A stretch of DNA of 64,000 nt from Frigoribacterium sp. JB110 (GCF_900163665.1 NZ_FUIA01000015.1:62001-126000), one strand, 5' to 3'. Shown: positions 33,500-42,755, counted from the stretch's first letter. The notes: generated from the sequence alone by a model not told the origin. Numbers and translations are program-made.

Positions 33500-35680
33500 A
33501 TGCCGTATACGCTGGACACTCCGCTGGCGGAGGCGCTGCCGGAGAAAAGGGCGGCGTCTCTGAAGCGCGCGTTCGACATGCTCACGGTCGGCGACCTCAT
33601 CACCCACTACCCGCGGCGCTACCAGATGCGAGGCGAGCTCACCCCGATCACGGGCCTGGTCGAAGGCGAGACGGTCACGATCGTCGCTGAGGTGCGCGCG
33701 GTTTCGGTGCGTCCGATGCGCAATCGTCGCGGCAGCATCGTCGAGGTGTCCATCAGCGACGGTCGCGGCGAGGCGAAGCTCACGTTCTTCGGTCAGGTGT
33801 GGCGGCAGCGCGAACTCACGCCGGGCCGCCGCGGCATGTTCTCCGGCAAGGTCGGCTACTTCCAGCGAACGATGCAGCTCTCGCACCCCGAGTACGAGCT
33901 GTTCGATGACGAAGACCCCGGCTCCGACGCCGAAGAGTGGTCGCGCACGCCGATGGCGATCTACCCGGCGACGTCGAAGGAACCGTCGTGGGACATCGCC
34001 CGCGTGATCGGGCCCGTGCTCGACGGCCTCGGAGACGTCGCCGACCCGTTCTCCGACGAGCTGCGTGAACGCGAGAAGCTGCTGCCGTATCGCACAGCCC
34101 TCGAATTGATCCACCGCCCCAGCGTCATCGACGAGACGGACCAAGCGAAGCACACGCTCCGGATGCACGAGGCACTGGTGCTGCAGATCGCGCTGGCGCA
34201 GCAGAGGCAGGCCGTGCACGAGATGGAAGGCACGTCCAGGCGGGCGGTGCCGGGAGGGCTCCTCGAGCGCTTCGATCAGGCGCTGCCGTTCGAACGCACG
34301 CCGGATCAGCTGACGGTCGGCGATGAGATCGCGGCGGAGCTCGTCGAGGAGCACCCCATGAACCGACTCGTGCAGGGCGAGGTCGGCTCGGGGAAGACGC
34401 TGGTGGCGCTGCGCGCCATGTTGCAGGTCGCCGAATCGGGAGGGCAGGCCGCGCTGATCGCCCCCACAGAGGTCCTCGCCGCCCAGCACCTGCGCTCGAT
34501 TGCGAGGATGCTCGGGCCGGAGCTTCAGACGGAGCTGATGCCGACGCTGCTCACCGGGCAGATGGGCGCGGCCGAGCGTCGCAGGGCGGCGCTGCGCGTC
34601 GCGAGCGGTCAGGCACGCGTCGTGGTGGGCACGCACGCACTGCTGAGTGACAAGACGACGTTCGCCGACCTCGGCCTCGTCGTGGTCGACGAACAGCATC
34701 GCTTCGGAGTGGAGCAGAGGGAGGCGCTGCGCGCGAAGGGCCGCACACCGCACATGCTGGTGCTCACCGCGACGCCCATTCCGCGCACGGTCGCGATGAC
34801 CGTCTTCGGCGATCTCGACGTGTCGACGATCCGCACGATGCCTGCGGGCCGCGCGGGCATCCAGACGTTCGCCGCGCCGGTCGCCGAACACCCGGGATGG
34901 TGGCCGCGCGTGTGGGAGCGGGCCGCGGAAGAAGTGCGCAAGGGCTACCAGGTGTTCGCGGTGTGCTCGGCGATCGACGTCGACGACAGCGGGAAGGCGG
35001 TCGAGGAGGATCCGGACGGCTTCGCCGACGACGCCCCGGAGCCGGAGGGTGGCGAGCGCAAGGGGCCGAAGTGGGGCGTCGTGCAGCTGGCGCAGACGAT
35101 CGCGACGCATCCGGACATCCGAGGGCTGCGCATCGCGATCCTGCACGGGAAGATGTCGTCGGAGGAGAAGGACACCACGATGCAGGCGTTCTCCCGCGGC
35201 GACATCGACATCCTCGTGGCCACGACCGTCATCGAAGTCGGCGTCGACGTGCCGAACGCCTCGACGATGATCATCGTAGAAGCCGACCGATTCGGTGTCT
35301 CGCAGCTGCACCAGCTGCGCGGTCGGGTCGGGCGCGGGTCGGTGCCCGGCCTGTGTCTGCTCGTCACCGAGGCGGAGGAGAACACCGATGCGAGAAGGCG
35401 CGTCGAAGCTGTCGCGGGGACTCTCGATGGATTCGAACTGGCGGAGAAGGACGTCGAACTGCGCGGCGAAGGCGATGTGCTCGGATCGAACCAGTCCGGT
35501 GTGCGCAGCTCGTTGAAACTGCTCCGAGTCGTCAAAGACGTGCGTCTCATCATGAGAGCGCGCGAGCTTGCGGAGACGATCATCGCAGAAGACCCGGCGC
35601 TGCAGCGGCACTCCGGGCTGGCCGACGCTCTGCACCGCCGCGTCACGGACCGCGAGCGCGCCGCGCTGGCGAAGTCGTGA
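33500..35680 (+). CDS. recG: ATP-dependent DNA helicase RecG
   Basis: Remodels stalled replication forks and Holliday junctions. The 726 residues carry the N-terminal wedge/OB domain (from about 50, GELTPITGLVEGETVTIVAEV), Walker A GEVGSGKT (293-300), the DEQH box (397-400), LTATPIPRTVAMTVFGDLD, and the second RecA domain with HGKMSSEEKD, VATTVIEVGVDVPNAS and the motif VI HQLRGRVGRG. The C-terminal TRG region contains GEGDVLG. An acidic insert (EEDPDGFADDAPEPEGGERKG, about 497-517) lies in the second RecA domain. The ATG fits the -10 distance. Confidence 0.96.
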   Translation: MPYTLDTPLAEALPEKRAASLKRAFDMLTVGDLITHYPRRYQMRGELTPITGLVEGETVTIVAEVRAVSVRPMRNRRGSIVEVSISDGRGEAKLTFFGQVWRQRELTPGRRGMFSGKVGYFQRTMQLSHPEYELFDDEDPGSDAEEWSRTPMAIYPATSKEPSWDIARVIGPVLDGLGDVADPFSDELREREKLLPYRTALELIHRPSVIDETDQAKHTLRMHEALVLQIALAQQRQAVHEMEGTSRRAVPGGLLERFDQALPFERTPDQLTVGDEIAAELVEEHPMNRLVQGEVGSGKTLVALRAMLQVAESGGQAALIAPTEVLAAQHLRSIARMLGPELQTELMPTLLTGQMGAAERRRAALRVASGQARVVVGTHALLSDKTTFADLGLVVVDEQHRFGVEQREALRAKGRTPHMLVLTATPIPRTVAMTVFGDLDVSTIRTMPAGRAGIQTFAAPVAEHPGWWPRVWERAAEEVRKGYQVFAVCSAIDVDDSGKAVEEDPDGFADDAPEPEGGERKGPKWGVVQLAQTIATHPDIRGLRIAILHGKMSSEEKDTTMQAFSRGDIDILVATTVIEVGVDVPNASTMIIVEADRFGVSQLHQLRGRVGRGSVPGLCLLVTEAEENTDARRRVEAVAGTLDGFELAEKDVELRGEGDVLGSNQSGVRSSLKLLRVVKDVRLIMRARELAETIIAEDPALQRHSGLADALHRRVTDRERAALAKS

Positions 35681-35798
35681 CCGGCTCTGTGCGGGAAGGG
35701 CTCACCCGGCTCCCTCCCCAGCCGCACCGCCGGCGCTGACTCTGAGTGAGCATCGGACTCGGCGCGGAATCATCGCGCGATATGAGGCACGGTTGCCA

Positions 35799-35804
35799 TA
35801 GGGT
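35799..35804 (+). promoter_or_regulatory. -10 box of coaD
   Basis: TAGGGT ends 6 nt before ATG 35811; leaderless spacing. Confidence 0.45.
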
Positions 35805-35810
35805 GAATGT

Positions 35811-36311
35811 ATGAGCAGCCGCGTAGCCGTCGTTCCCGGCTCCTTCGACCCGCCGACGCAGGGCCACCTCGACGTGATCCGCCGCGCAGCAGGACTCTTC
35901 GATGAGCTGCATGTGCTGGTGGTCCACAACCCGGACAAAGAGGCCATGCTTCCGATCGCGCAGCGCCTCGAGCTGTTGCAGGAGTCGCTCCGGGAGGAAG
36001 GCGTCGAGGGAAACGTCATCGTCGGCTCCTGGAGCGTCGGCCTGCTCGTCGACTACGCACAGGAGGTCGGCGCAGGCGTGCTCGTGAAGGGCATCAGGGC
36101 GCAGGGTGATGTGACGTACGAGACGCCGATGGCGGTCGTCAACAACCACCTCTCCGGCATCGAGACCGTGTTCCTGCTGGCCGATCCCGCCAACTCGGTC
36201 GTGTCGAGCTCGCTCGTGCGTCAGGTCGCCGGCCTCGGCGGCGACGTGACGCCCTACGTGCCGGGCCCGGTCGCCAGGTACCTCGCCGAAGCAGGCCCCA
36301 GCGACTTCTGA
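35811..36311 (+). CDS. coaD: Pantetheine-phosphate adenylyltransferase
   Basis: Adenylates 4'-phosphopantetheine to dephospho-CoA, the penultimate step of coenzyme A synthesis. The 166 residues show the nucleotidyltransferase motif [17 protein letters not shown] at the N-terminus, [15 protein letters not shown] in the middle and the late [17 protein letters not shown], the region equivalent to the ISSTxVR motif. Normal length. 130 bp after recG, with its own -10 box. Confidence 0.96.
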   Translation: MSSRVAVVPGSFDPPTQGHLDVIRRAAGLFDELHVLVVHNPDKEAMLPIAQRLELLQESLREEGVEGNVIVGSWSVGLLVDYAQEVGAGVLVKGIRAQGDVTYETPMAVVNNHLSGIETVFLLADPANSVVSSSLVRQVAGLGGDVTPYVPGPVARYLAEAGPSDF

Positions 36312-36358
36312 ACCCAACAACGGCGTGCGCGTCAACTGCCTGTTCAGCGGGGCACGCG

Positions 36359-36364
36359 TAGAAT
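36359..36364 (+). promoter_or_regulatory. -10 box of the yceD-rpmF-rnc operon
   Basis: TAGAAT ends 7 nt before GTG 36372, consistent with a leaderless first gene. Confidence 0.5.
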
Positions 36365-36371
36365 CGAAGGC

Positions 36372-36932
36372 GTGAAACCCAGTCTCTCCGGGCCGTTCGT
36401 ACTGCCCGTCCGCGACATCGTCCGCAAGCCGGGCGAGATGCGCGAGCACACCCTGTCGATCCCGACGCCCGAACGTTGGGGCGAGGGAATCGTGTCTGTT
36501 TCGAAAGACCGTGAGCTCGAGCTCGAGGTTCGTCTCGAGTCGGTGCATGAGGGCATTCTCGTCTCGGGAACCGTTGACACCGTCTTCGAGGGGGAATGCG
36601 GAAGATGCCTGCGCGACATCTCCGAACCGCTCGAAGTCGAGTTCCAGGAGCTTTTCGAGTACTCTAGGGAGGAAGCGGCTGATTTCGAAGTTCAAGATGA
36701 CCACGTGGATCTTGAAACTCTGATCAGGGACGCCACCGTCCTGTCGCTTCCCTTTCAACCGGTGTGTCAGCCGGATTGTCCTGGCCTCGATGCGGTCACG
36801 GGCGAGCCGCTGGCGGAGAACGCCGGTGAGAAGCCCGATCCCATCGATCCTCGTTGGGCAGGGCTCCAGGAGTTCGCCGAGCAGTTCGGGTCAGCACCGG
36901 CAGGTGCCGACCCCCGGAAAGAAGAGAGTTAG
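36372..36932 (+). CDS. DUF177 (YceD) family protein
   Basis: 186 residues. The family is almost always encoded directly before rpmF and is implicated in 23S rRNA/ribosome maturation; plant homologues bind 23S rRNA. Seen: [16 protein letters not shown], the paired cysteines GECGRCL and a second pair at [10 protein letters not shown], likely a zinc site, and an acidic middle ([15 protein letters not shown]). The tail is charged. GTG start at leaderless spacing. rpmF starts 2 nt after the stop, so the two are co-translated. Confidence 0.9.
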   Translation: MKPSLSGPFVLPVRDIVRKPGEMREHTLSIPTPERWGEGIVSVSKDRELELEVRLESVHEGILVSGTVDTVFEGECGRCLRDISEPLEVEFQELFEYSREEAADFEVQDDHVDLETLIRDATVLSLPFQPVCQPDCPGLDAVTGEPLAENAGEKPDPIDPRWAGLQEFAEQFGSAPAGADPRKEES

Positions 36933-36934
36933 TC

Positions 36935-37144
36935 ATGGCAGGTAACCCCCCGAAGCGCCGCGTATCCCGTTCGAACACGCGCTCGCGTCGTGCGCAGTGG
37001 AAGGCCGAGGCGCCCACGCTGGTCAAGACCGTTGAGAACGGCAAGACCGTGTACAGCCGCCCGCACCAGGCCAAGGTCGTCACCGACTCGCAGGGCACCG
37101 AGCTGTTCCTCGAGTACAAGGGCCGCAAGGTCGCCGACGCCTGA
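36935..37144 (+). CDS. rpmF: 50S ribosomal protein L32
   Basis: 69 residues, small and very basic: [24 protein letters not shown] begins as L32 does. The cysteine pairs of zinc-binding L32 are absent (no Cys in the protein), so this is the zinc-independent form. ATG 36935 follows gaaagaagag; the frame is open to 36854, but only within the previous gene. rnc begins 6 nt after the stop. Confidence 0.95.
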   Translation: MAGNPPKRRVSRSNTRSRRAQWKAEAPTLVKTVENGKTVYSRPHQAKVVTDSQGTELFLEYKGRKVADA

Positions 37145-37150
37145 TCGCCT

Positions 37151-37876
37151 GTGGCGACGAACGTCGTTTTCGAGACCGACGACATCCGGTCTCTCACCGA
37201 GAAGCTCGGCGTCGACATCGACGCCGAGCTTCTCGGTTTGGCACTGACGCATCGCTCGTACGCGTATGAGCACGGCGGCATCCCTCACAACGAGCGGCTG
37301 GAGTTCCTGGGCGACTCGATCCTCGGCCAGGCCGTCACGGTGATGCTCTACACGACGCTGCCGGATGTCGATGAGGGCGCGCTCGCCAAGCGGCGTGCCA
37401 GCGTGGTGTCGACGGTTGCGCTCGCGGAGGTCGCGCGCACCATCGGTCTCGGCGCGTACCTGAAGCTCGGGCGCGGTGAAGAGAACACCGGGGGGCGCGA
37501 CAAGGACTCGTTGCTCGCCGATGCGACAGAGGCGATCATCGGCGCCGCCTACCTCTCAGCCGGCGCCGAGGCGACGACGGCTTTCGTGCTGCGGCTGGTC
37601 GAGCCGCTGCTGGCGGATCCGGATCGCTACGGGGCCGCGATGGACCCGAAGACCAGCCTGCAGGAACTCGCCTCGCGAATGGGGGCGGAGCCGCCGGAGT
37701 ACGTGATCTCATCCAGCGGGCCCGACCACCAGAGGCGCTTCACGGCGACGGTGACCGTCGCGGATGCCTCGGGCCAGGGTGAGGGCACGAGCAAGAAGAA
37801 CGCCGAGATGGCGGCCGCGCTCACGCTGTGGCAGAGGCTCAGCGAGGGCGGCGCGGTCTCGCGCAGCAAGAAGTAG
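37151..37876 (+). CDS. rnc: Ribonuclease III
   Basis: Cleaves double-stranded RNA in rRNA and mRNA processing. The 241 residues show the nuclease signature HNERLEFLGDSILG (46-59), a second acidic cluster DSLLADATEAIIGAAYLS, and a C-terminal dsRNA-binding domain beginning DPKTSLQELAS and ending GTSKKNAEMAAALTLWQRL. GTG start, 6 nt after rpmF. mutM follows 71 bp later. Confidence 0.96.
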   Translation: MATNVVFETDDIRSLTEKLGVDIDAELLGLALTHRSYAYEHGGIPHNERLEFLGDSILGQAVTVMLYTTLPDVDEGALAKRRASVVSTVALAEVARTIGLGAYLKLGRGEENTGGRDKDSLLADATEAIIGAAYLSAGAEATTAFVLRLVEPLLADPDRYGAAMDPKTSLQELASRMGAEPPEYVISSSGPDHQRRFTATVTVADASGQGEGTSKKNAEMAAALTLWQRLSEGGAVSRSKK

Positions 37877-37947
37877 CGTGGGCGCTCCGACACTGCGTGC
37901 GGCTCCGAGCCGTTTCAACAGGGCGCGACGTTCTCGGCTGGATGAGC

Positions 37948-38877
37948 GTGCCTGAGCTGCCGGAGGTCGAGGTCGTCCGCCACGGCCTGCAGCCCGCGAT
38001 CGTCGGCGCCAGGATCGAGAGCGTCGAGGTCTTCGACTCCCGCGCGCTCACGCGCCACACCGGGTCGGCAGCCGACTTCGAGGCCCGGCTCCTCGGGCGC
38101 GGCATGCGTGCGGCGGTGAGACGGGGCAAGTTCCTGTGGCTGTCGCTCGATGCTCCGGATGAGGCGAGCCCTGCCGTGGATACATCGCTTACGCCCGAGG
38201 CGATCATGGTGCACCTCGGCATGAGCGGACAGATGCTGCTGCGTGAGCCCGGTGCGCCCGCCGAGCGCCATGAACGGGTCAGATTCGCCATCCGGAATCC
38301 GGAGCACGGCGAGCTGGCGATCGTGTTCGCCGACCAGCGCACATTCGGCTCGCTCGCGATCGACCCGCTGGTTCCCACACCGGACGGCGCGGCCGGCGGC
38401 TTCGGCGACGAGGCGCCACTCGTACCGGCGCAGGCGGCGCACATCGGCCGCGACCCGCTCGATCCAGCGTTCGATGAAGCCGCGTTCCGCTCCCGCCTCG
38501 CGCGCACAGCATCCGGAATCAAGCGCGTGCTGCTCGACCAGACCGCCGCCAGCGGCATCGGCAACATCTACGCCGATGAGGGGCTGTGGGCGGCCCGCAT
38601 CCATCCGGAGACCGCGGCCCGCGACCTCACGACCCGCGCCGTGAACCGGCTGCTCACGGAGGTGCGCGCCGTACTGCAGAAGGCACTCGCCGAGGGCGGC
38701 ACGAGCTTCGATGCGCAGTACGTGAATGTGAATGGGCAGGCTGGCTACTTCGCGCACTCGCTCAACGCCTACGGCCGCGACGGGGAGCCGTGCCCACGAT
38801 GCGGATCTCCAGTTCTGCGAATGCGATTCATGAACCGATCAAGCCATCTGTGCCCCGATTGCCAGCGCAAACGGTAG
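37948..38877 (+). CDS. mutM: Formamidopyrimidine-DNA glycosylase
   Basis: Removes 8-oxoguanine and FaPy lesions and nicks the strand. The start must be GTG 37948, because the catalytic residue is the proline exposed after Met removal (M-PELPEVEVVR); the open frame from 37828 would bury it. The 309 residues show HLGMSGQ, the late LLDQTAASGIGNIYADE, and the zinc finger CPRCGSPVLRMRF...CPDCQRK. Longer than the usual 270-290 because of inserts near 70-95 and 150-170. Here the conserved block breaks off: smc lies 8.7 kb further on. Confidence 0.95.
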   Translation: MPELPEVEVVRHGLQPAIVGARIESVEVFDSRALTRHTGSAADFEARLLGRGMRAAVRRGKFLWLSLDAPDEASPAVDTSLTPEAIMVHLGMSGQMLLREPGAPAERHERVRFAIRNPEHGELAIVFADQRTFGSLAIDPLVPTPDGAAGGFGDEAPLVPAQAAHIGRDPLDPAFDEAAFRSRLARTASGIKRVLLDQTAASGIGNIYADEGLWAARIHPETAARDLTTRAVNRLLTEVRAVLQKALAEGGTSFDAQYVNVNGQAGYFAHSLNAYGRDGEPCPRCGSPVLRMRFMNRSSHLCPDCQRKR

Positions 38878-39154
38878 TGAACAACGTCGACGAGCCCTGC
38901 CGGATCCGGGTGGACAATGGCATTCTTCGGGGCCGGACGGCCGCGAGGTGATGTTCGAGCTTCAACGAGCAACATGCTCACCTCCGTTCATCGGCTCGCG
39001 GATCGCGGGGCATGCCACGTGAACCGGGGCAGACGCGGCCACGATCATGCTGCTCGATCAGCAAGCTCACGCGGACGACTGCAACAAAGGCCAGGCGGCG
39101 GCACGGGCGTCGGTTGGTCGCAGTGGTGTTCTGCTGCTTCTATACGATTTCGGC

Positions 39155-39445
39155 TCAGGTACTGTGCTGCCATGAGCGGGGCAGCTCCACGGCACTCGCG
39201 CTGCGGTCGACGGCCACCTGGTCGGGATTCTCCGGGTCGACCAGCAGGTGGATACGTGAACCGGGAGCGAAGCCAGTGAGGAGCCCGCGGTCGATGCACG
39301 TCACGAGCTCGGCGTCGTGCTGAGACGTCGAGAACGGAAACTGCACCCGTAGCCGCATGGACGGGGCCTCCTCTGTGCCGCCCCGGTACGTGGCCCACGC
39401 CGTTACACGACCCTCGATCCGGAGACCACCGGTTGCTCCGCTCAT
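39155..39445 (-). CDS. Small hypothetical protein
   Basis: 96 residues, no family recognised. Beta-rich pattern: IEGRVTAWATYRGG, MRLRVQFPFSTS, LVTCIDRGLLTGFAPGSRIHLLVDPENPDQVAVD. The phrase 'PGSRIHLLVDPENPDQVAVD' resembles the short beta-barrel modules (DUF3592/SHOCT-neighbour type) in which 'xVxYdPxnPxxxxv' recurs. Last gene of a minus-strand set; its ATG overlaps the stop of the previous gene (ATGA), so it is translated with it. The 277-bp gap to mutM (38878-39154) holds nothing I can identify. Confidence 0.6.
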   Translation of the reverse strand: MSGATGGLRIEGRVTAWATYRGGTEEAPSMRLRVQFPFSTSQHDAELVTCIDRGLLTGFAPGSRIHLLVDPENPDQVAVDRSASAVELPRSWQHST

Positions 39446-40269
39446 GACGCGCCCCGTCGTTCTGCCTTCCGTCGGATCCTGCGGCGGATCCTCGCAAGCT
39501 TCTTCGGAACCGGCACAGGCGTCATGATCACGTCGCTCTCGTCGTCCCGCGGTTCGGTGATCAACATCCACTCGTGGTCGGTGGTGGCACCGGCGGTCGT
39601 CGAAACGGGCAGGTGGAGAATGAAGCAGCCACCTGCCGCCTGTGCGCCGAACAGCGACTGCGAGGAGATGGGCTTCGAACGCGCGGGAGGTATGCCCGCC
39701 TCGGAGACCCACTGCTCGAATGCCGCGTGGATCCGCGCGGCCTGCTGGTCATCGAGGCGATGGTCGAGGGCGATGTACGTCGCCCAGCTGCCTTCGCCGT
39801 TGTCGTAGTCCACCGATGCGCGGTGGATCGAGTGCGCCACACCATGCTCGAAGACCCACTCGTTCTCGGCACGCAGGTCCCGCAGGACGCTCAATCGGAA
39901 GAGAAGCACCCCGACGGTGATGAGCAGCCAGATCACGACACCTACCCAGACCAGCCAGAAGTTCCACAACTGTCCATTGTTCGCATCGTCGAACAGATTG
40001 CCGGTCCAGCCCTCGCCAGGGTCGGTGATCGTGCCCCAGATCAAGTACCCGAGTGCGGCAAGAGGGAGGAGAACCCAGAACACCGGCGCATGAACGAGCT
40101 CGGTGCGGCGCAGATCCTCGCTGCCGGCCCACCGGGAGACCTCCTCGATCGACTCCGGACGAGGAACGTCGCGAGGACGGTCGAGACGGCGCGGCCTCGC
40201 CGCGACTATGTTCGCCCAGAACCCTGCGGGATCGTCGGGCACCGCGCTGATCGAGGTGTGCTGCGACAT
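39442..40269 (-). CDS. Membrane protein of unknown function
   Basis: 275 residues: a charged N-terminal ~70 residues, two hydrophobic helices (VFWVLLPLAALGYLIWG and FWLVWVGVVIWLLITVGVLLF), then ~140 soluble residues with WATYIALDHRLDDQQAARIHAAFEQWV, ending in a very basic tail (RIRRRIRRKAERR). No family recognised. Member of the minus-strand group ArsR-M23-this-small protein; it overlaps the small protein by 4 nt and follows the peptidase gene by 73 bp. Confidence 0.65.
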   Translation of the reverse strand: MSQHTSISAVPDDPAGFWANIVAARPRRLDRPRDVPRPESIEEVSRWAGSEDLRRTELVHAPVFWVLLPLAALGYLIWGTITDPGEGWTGNLFDDANNGQLWNFWLVWVGVVIWLLITVGVLLFRLSVLRDLRAENEWVFEHGVAHSIHRASVDYDNGEGSWATYIALDHRLDDQQAARIHAAFEQWVSEAGIPPARSKPISSQSLFGAQAAGGCFILHLPVSTTAGATTDHEWMLITEPRDDESDVIMTPVPVPKKLARIRRRIRRKAERRGAS

Positions 40270-40342
40270 GTCGCTTCCCTTCCCTTCCCGTCAGGTCAGG
40301 CATCGCCACCGCGCGACACGACTGTTCGTGCTCCCCATGAGC

Positions 40343-41236
40343 TTACTTCTGCGGGGTGCGACGTCCTTTCTCCCCTTTGAGCGCCGCAGATGCCGTCATC
40401 GTCTCACCGTTCTTCGGCAGAGCATCCACAACTGCGGTGTCGTCTCCGAGAGCGATGCGGCTGAATGCCATGGGGATGCCCTGGGCTGTCAACGGTGCGG
40501 AGCGATCCATGAGCTGCGCATGAACATGGGGCTCACTGCTGTTGCCGGAGTTGCCGCAGCGTCCGATCCGCTGTCCTGCGCTCACTGCGTCCCCCGGACG
40601 CACGACCGCCGAGCGCTGCTTCAGATGCGCGACCGTCGCGTACTCCCCGTTCCTGCCGCGAATGGTGACGTGATTGCCCAGGATGAAACCCGGCCCGCCG
40701 ATCTCGCGGAACGGACCCTCGATCATCATGTAGACGACACCCAGCCAGTTCGAACGCGCTCGGTGATCACGACGCCAATCCGATGAGCGCACGACGGTGC
40801 CGTCGATCATCGCGAACACGGATTCTCCGAAAGCGGGACACTCATCCGGCCTCCGCATCGCGGGACCATCACCGAACTCGGGACGAGGCGCACCGGCAGG
40901 AGTGTGCACGAGATCGATCGCATACGTCTGCCCGTACACGCGGACCCCGTGGCTGGGAACCTTCGAAGCCGGGCTGTTCATGGCCAGCCACGATCCGCGC
41001 ACGGGTGATGAGACAACCATGGTCTTCCCCTCCGGCAGCAGACGGGGGACGGTGAGCGCCAGCACGACGCACATCGCCAGCAGGCACATCGCGCCGATCG
41101 CAAGGGCCGTTCTCACCAGACGAGCGCCTTCACCGAGAGTGAGGAAACTGGACAGTGCGACGGCGACGAGCAGTACGACGGACACGACGTAGACCGGCCC
41201 GCGGTACCGATACGCGACGAGGAGTCCGAACCTCAC
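40343..41236 (-). CDS. M23 (LytM-type) metallopeptidase, membrane anchored
   Basis: 297 residues. Two N-terminal hydrophobic helices (to about residue 65) anchor it, with the peptidase outside. Zinc-site signatures of the family: SHGVRVYGQTYAIDLV (His...Asp), GNHVTIRG, and the late GNSGNSSEPHVHAQL (HxH). M23 enzymes cut peptidoglycan cross-bridges, or are degenerate activators; the ligands look intact here. GTG 41236 overlaps the stop of the regulator gene by 4 nt, so regulator and peptidase are made together. Confidence 0.85.
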   Translation of the reverse strand: MRFGLLVAYRYRGPVYVVSVVLLVAVALSSFLTLGEGARLVRTALAIGAMCLLAMCVVLALTVPRLLPEGKTMVVSSPVRGSWLAMNSPASKVPSHGVRVYGQTYAIDLVHTPAGAPRPEFGDGPAMRRPDECPAFGESVFAMIDGTVVRSSDWRRDHRARSNWLGVVYMMIEGPFREIGGPGFILGNHVTIRGRNGEYATVAHLKQRSAVVRPGDAVSAGQRIGRCGNSGNSSEPHVHAQLMDRSAPLTAQGIPMAFSRIALGDDTAVVDALPKNGETMTASAALKGEKGRRTPQK

Positions 41237-41757
41237 CGCTCGGCTCCGAGCACGCAGACCAGCAGCGGCACGATGCGCGCAGCGGGGATCTCATAGCTGC
41301 CCCGTCCGCGCTGCTTCACCCAGCCCGCCGCGACAAGCTGCCTGAGATGATGATGCAGTTGACCGGTCGTACTCAGAGAATCGATCGCCGTGAGCTCCGA
41401 CGTCGTCTGCACCCCGGACAGGATGTGCCGAAGCAGTTCGATCCGAACCGGATGCCCCAGCGCTGCGAGCGTCGAAGCCTGCTCCGTCCACGGTGCGTCC
41501 AGCAGGCCCGTCGTCCCGACGCCTTGCTGCCAGGACGCCGACGCGCCCGTCGGCAAGGTCAGCGACCCCACCAGCATCACGGCACCGTCCACGGTCGAAG
41601 GGTCATCATCGAGGCGGCCCTGGAGACCATCCAGAGCCCACAGGCTGCTCTCGCGAGGAGCGACATCCTTCGACACGTGCCGCGCCTGCTCGAGTTCGTC
41701 CATCCGGTCCGTCAGCGCGTCAAGCTCTTCGCGCAGTCGCTGCATCTCCTCGCTCAC
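41233..41757 (-). CDS. ArsR-like winged-helix regulator
   Basis: 174 residues. An N-terminal coiled-coil stretch (MQRLREELDALTDRMDELEQ) precedes a ~50-residue variable part, then a C-terminal winged helix of ArsR type: LAALGHPVRIELLRHILSGVQTTSELTAIDSLSTTGQLHHHLRQLVAAGWVKQRGRGSYEI. No metal-binding cysteines are seen, so it is not a metal sensor of the classic kind. TAGTAT lies at leaderless distance from GTG 41757. First gene of an operon with the M23 peptidase. Confidence 0.8.
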   Translation of the reverse strand: MSEEMQRLREELDALTDRMDELEQARHVSKDVAPRESSLWALDGLQGRLDDDPSTVDGAVMLVGSLTLPTGASASWQQGVGTTGLLDAPWTEQASTLAALGHPVRIELLRHILSGVQTTSELTAIDSLSTTGQLHHHLRQLVAAGWVKQRGRGSYEIPAARIVPLLVCVLGAER

Positions 41758-41763
41758 AGCGCC

Positions 41764-41769
41764 ATACTA
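41764..41769 (-). promoter_or_regulatory. -10 box of the regulator-M23 operon
   Basis: Minus-strand TAGTAT ends 6 nt before GTG 41757. The overlapping tactacgtaagta is a near-palindrome and a candidate operator. Confidence 0.45.
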
Positions 41770-41799
41770 CGTAAGTACGCAATAACGCACTAGCGAAGT

Positions 41800-42036
41800 T
41801 CAGTGTCGAGAGAACAACTGCGGGTCGGTGTCGCGCTCTGCACATCGGTGGCCGCTGGACCCTGGCGCTTGCGCCGGTGCCTCCCACCGGCGAGTGCGCC
41901 ACCGATCCAGCGCGTCGAGGCGCCCTGGGGACGCGACCTCGCTCCACGGGATGACGGTGATCCCACGCAGGGTGAATCCTCGCGGATCGATCGCAACGGG
42001 CTGCAGCGCCGCGCGGAGAGAGGGGAGGGATGCCAT
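41800..42036 (-). CDS. Doubtful small gene or gene remnant in a 494-bp gap
   Basis: A 78-codon minus-strand frame whose first half (VAIDPRGFTLRGITVIPWSEVAS) looks like one strand pair of the PH-like domain found in the neighbouring membrane proteins (compare LEIHPDGFLWCGF...LGWRDV at 42252-42728); the second half is Arg-rich and unlike protein. It may be a decayed fragment. Otherwise the gap 41758-42251 holds nothing I can identify. Confidence 0.25.
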   Translation of the reverse strand: MASLPSLRAALQPVAIDPRGFTLRGITVIPWSEVASPGRLDALDRWRTRRWEAPAQAPGSSGHRCAERDTDPQLFSRH

Positions 42037-42251
42037 GTCGCTTCAGCCCGGGTATGGGCATCCGAAACCAAGCGCAGAGCAGAAGCGTGTGGCGGATCTC
42101 TCGGGCCATCAGCCGTGTCGTACCCCGTGCGACGACCGGTGGTGCGCGGACACACGGGTGGGCGGCTCGCTCGCACCGCTCGGGCCTCATAGGCTGGCAC
42201 CAGGGGACAGCGTCCACAAAAGCGCTGTCGGCGCGATGGGAGGTCGAGGCT

Positions 42252-42728
42252 GTGCGTACATTTCGCGCTTCGGGGCGTGTCAGCCTCGTCGTCGGCTGGA
42301 TGCTGATCGGTATGGGCGTTGCCGCGCTTGTTGCCGTCGTCATCCTGGGCTTCGTCGTGGAGCCGTGGCTGTTCTCATTCCTCTTCGCACCGGTCCTGCT
42401 GTTCGTCGGTGGGGGCATCAACCTCTGGATGGGCCGTCGCGCGCGTCTGGAGATTCATCCGGACGGCTTCCTCTGGTGCGGGTTCCTCGGCAGCCCGCGC
42501 TCGCTCGGATGGCGAGATGTGCGCCAGATCCTTCTTCCGCCCCCGGGTGCGCGTCGGCGCCTCGCGGCCATCGCTCTGCTGTACGACGGACGGTACGTCG
42601 ACATCGATGCGCTGTGGCAGTCGCCGACGTCGCCGGTCAACCTTGCCGGAGCCGTCGATCACCGTCAGGCTCAGCAGCTGCTGATCGACGGACACCGCAC
42701 CTACCTCGCCCACGGTGCGTCGAGGTAG
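42252..42728 (+). CDS. Membrane protein with PH-like domain
   Basis: 158 residues: two hydrophobic helices near the N-terminus (VSLVVGWMLIGMGVAALVAVVILGF and LFSFLFAPVLLFVGGGINLW), then a soluble beta domain of the bacterial PH type (RLEIHPDGFLWCGFLGSPRSLGWRDVRQILLPP). No function known. The start is placed at GTG 42252; the frame is open further upstream, but with poor composition. First of three adjacent plus-strand membrane genes. Confidence 0.6.
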   Translation: MRTFRASGRVSLVVGWMLIGMGVAALVAVVILGFVVEPWLFSFLFAPVLLFVGGGINLWMGRRARLEIHPDGFLWCGFLGSPRSLGWRDVRQILLPPPGARRRLAAIALLYDGRYVDIDALWQSPTSPVNLAGAVDHRQAQQLLIDGHRTYLAHGASR

Positions 42729-42755
42729 GGCACCATGATGACGGAGGACGACGCG

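Noticed and set aside
33362..35635. A 757-codon minus-strand frame
   Set aside because: Exact antisense of recG, whose helicase motifs are clear.
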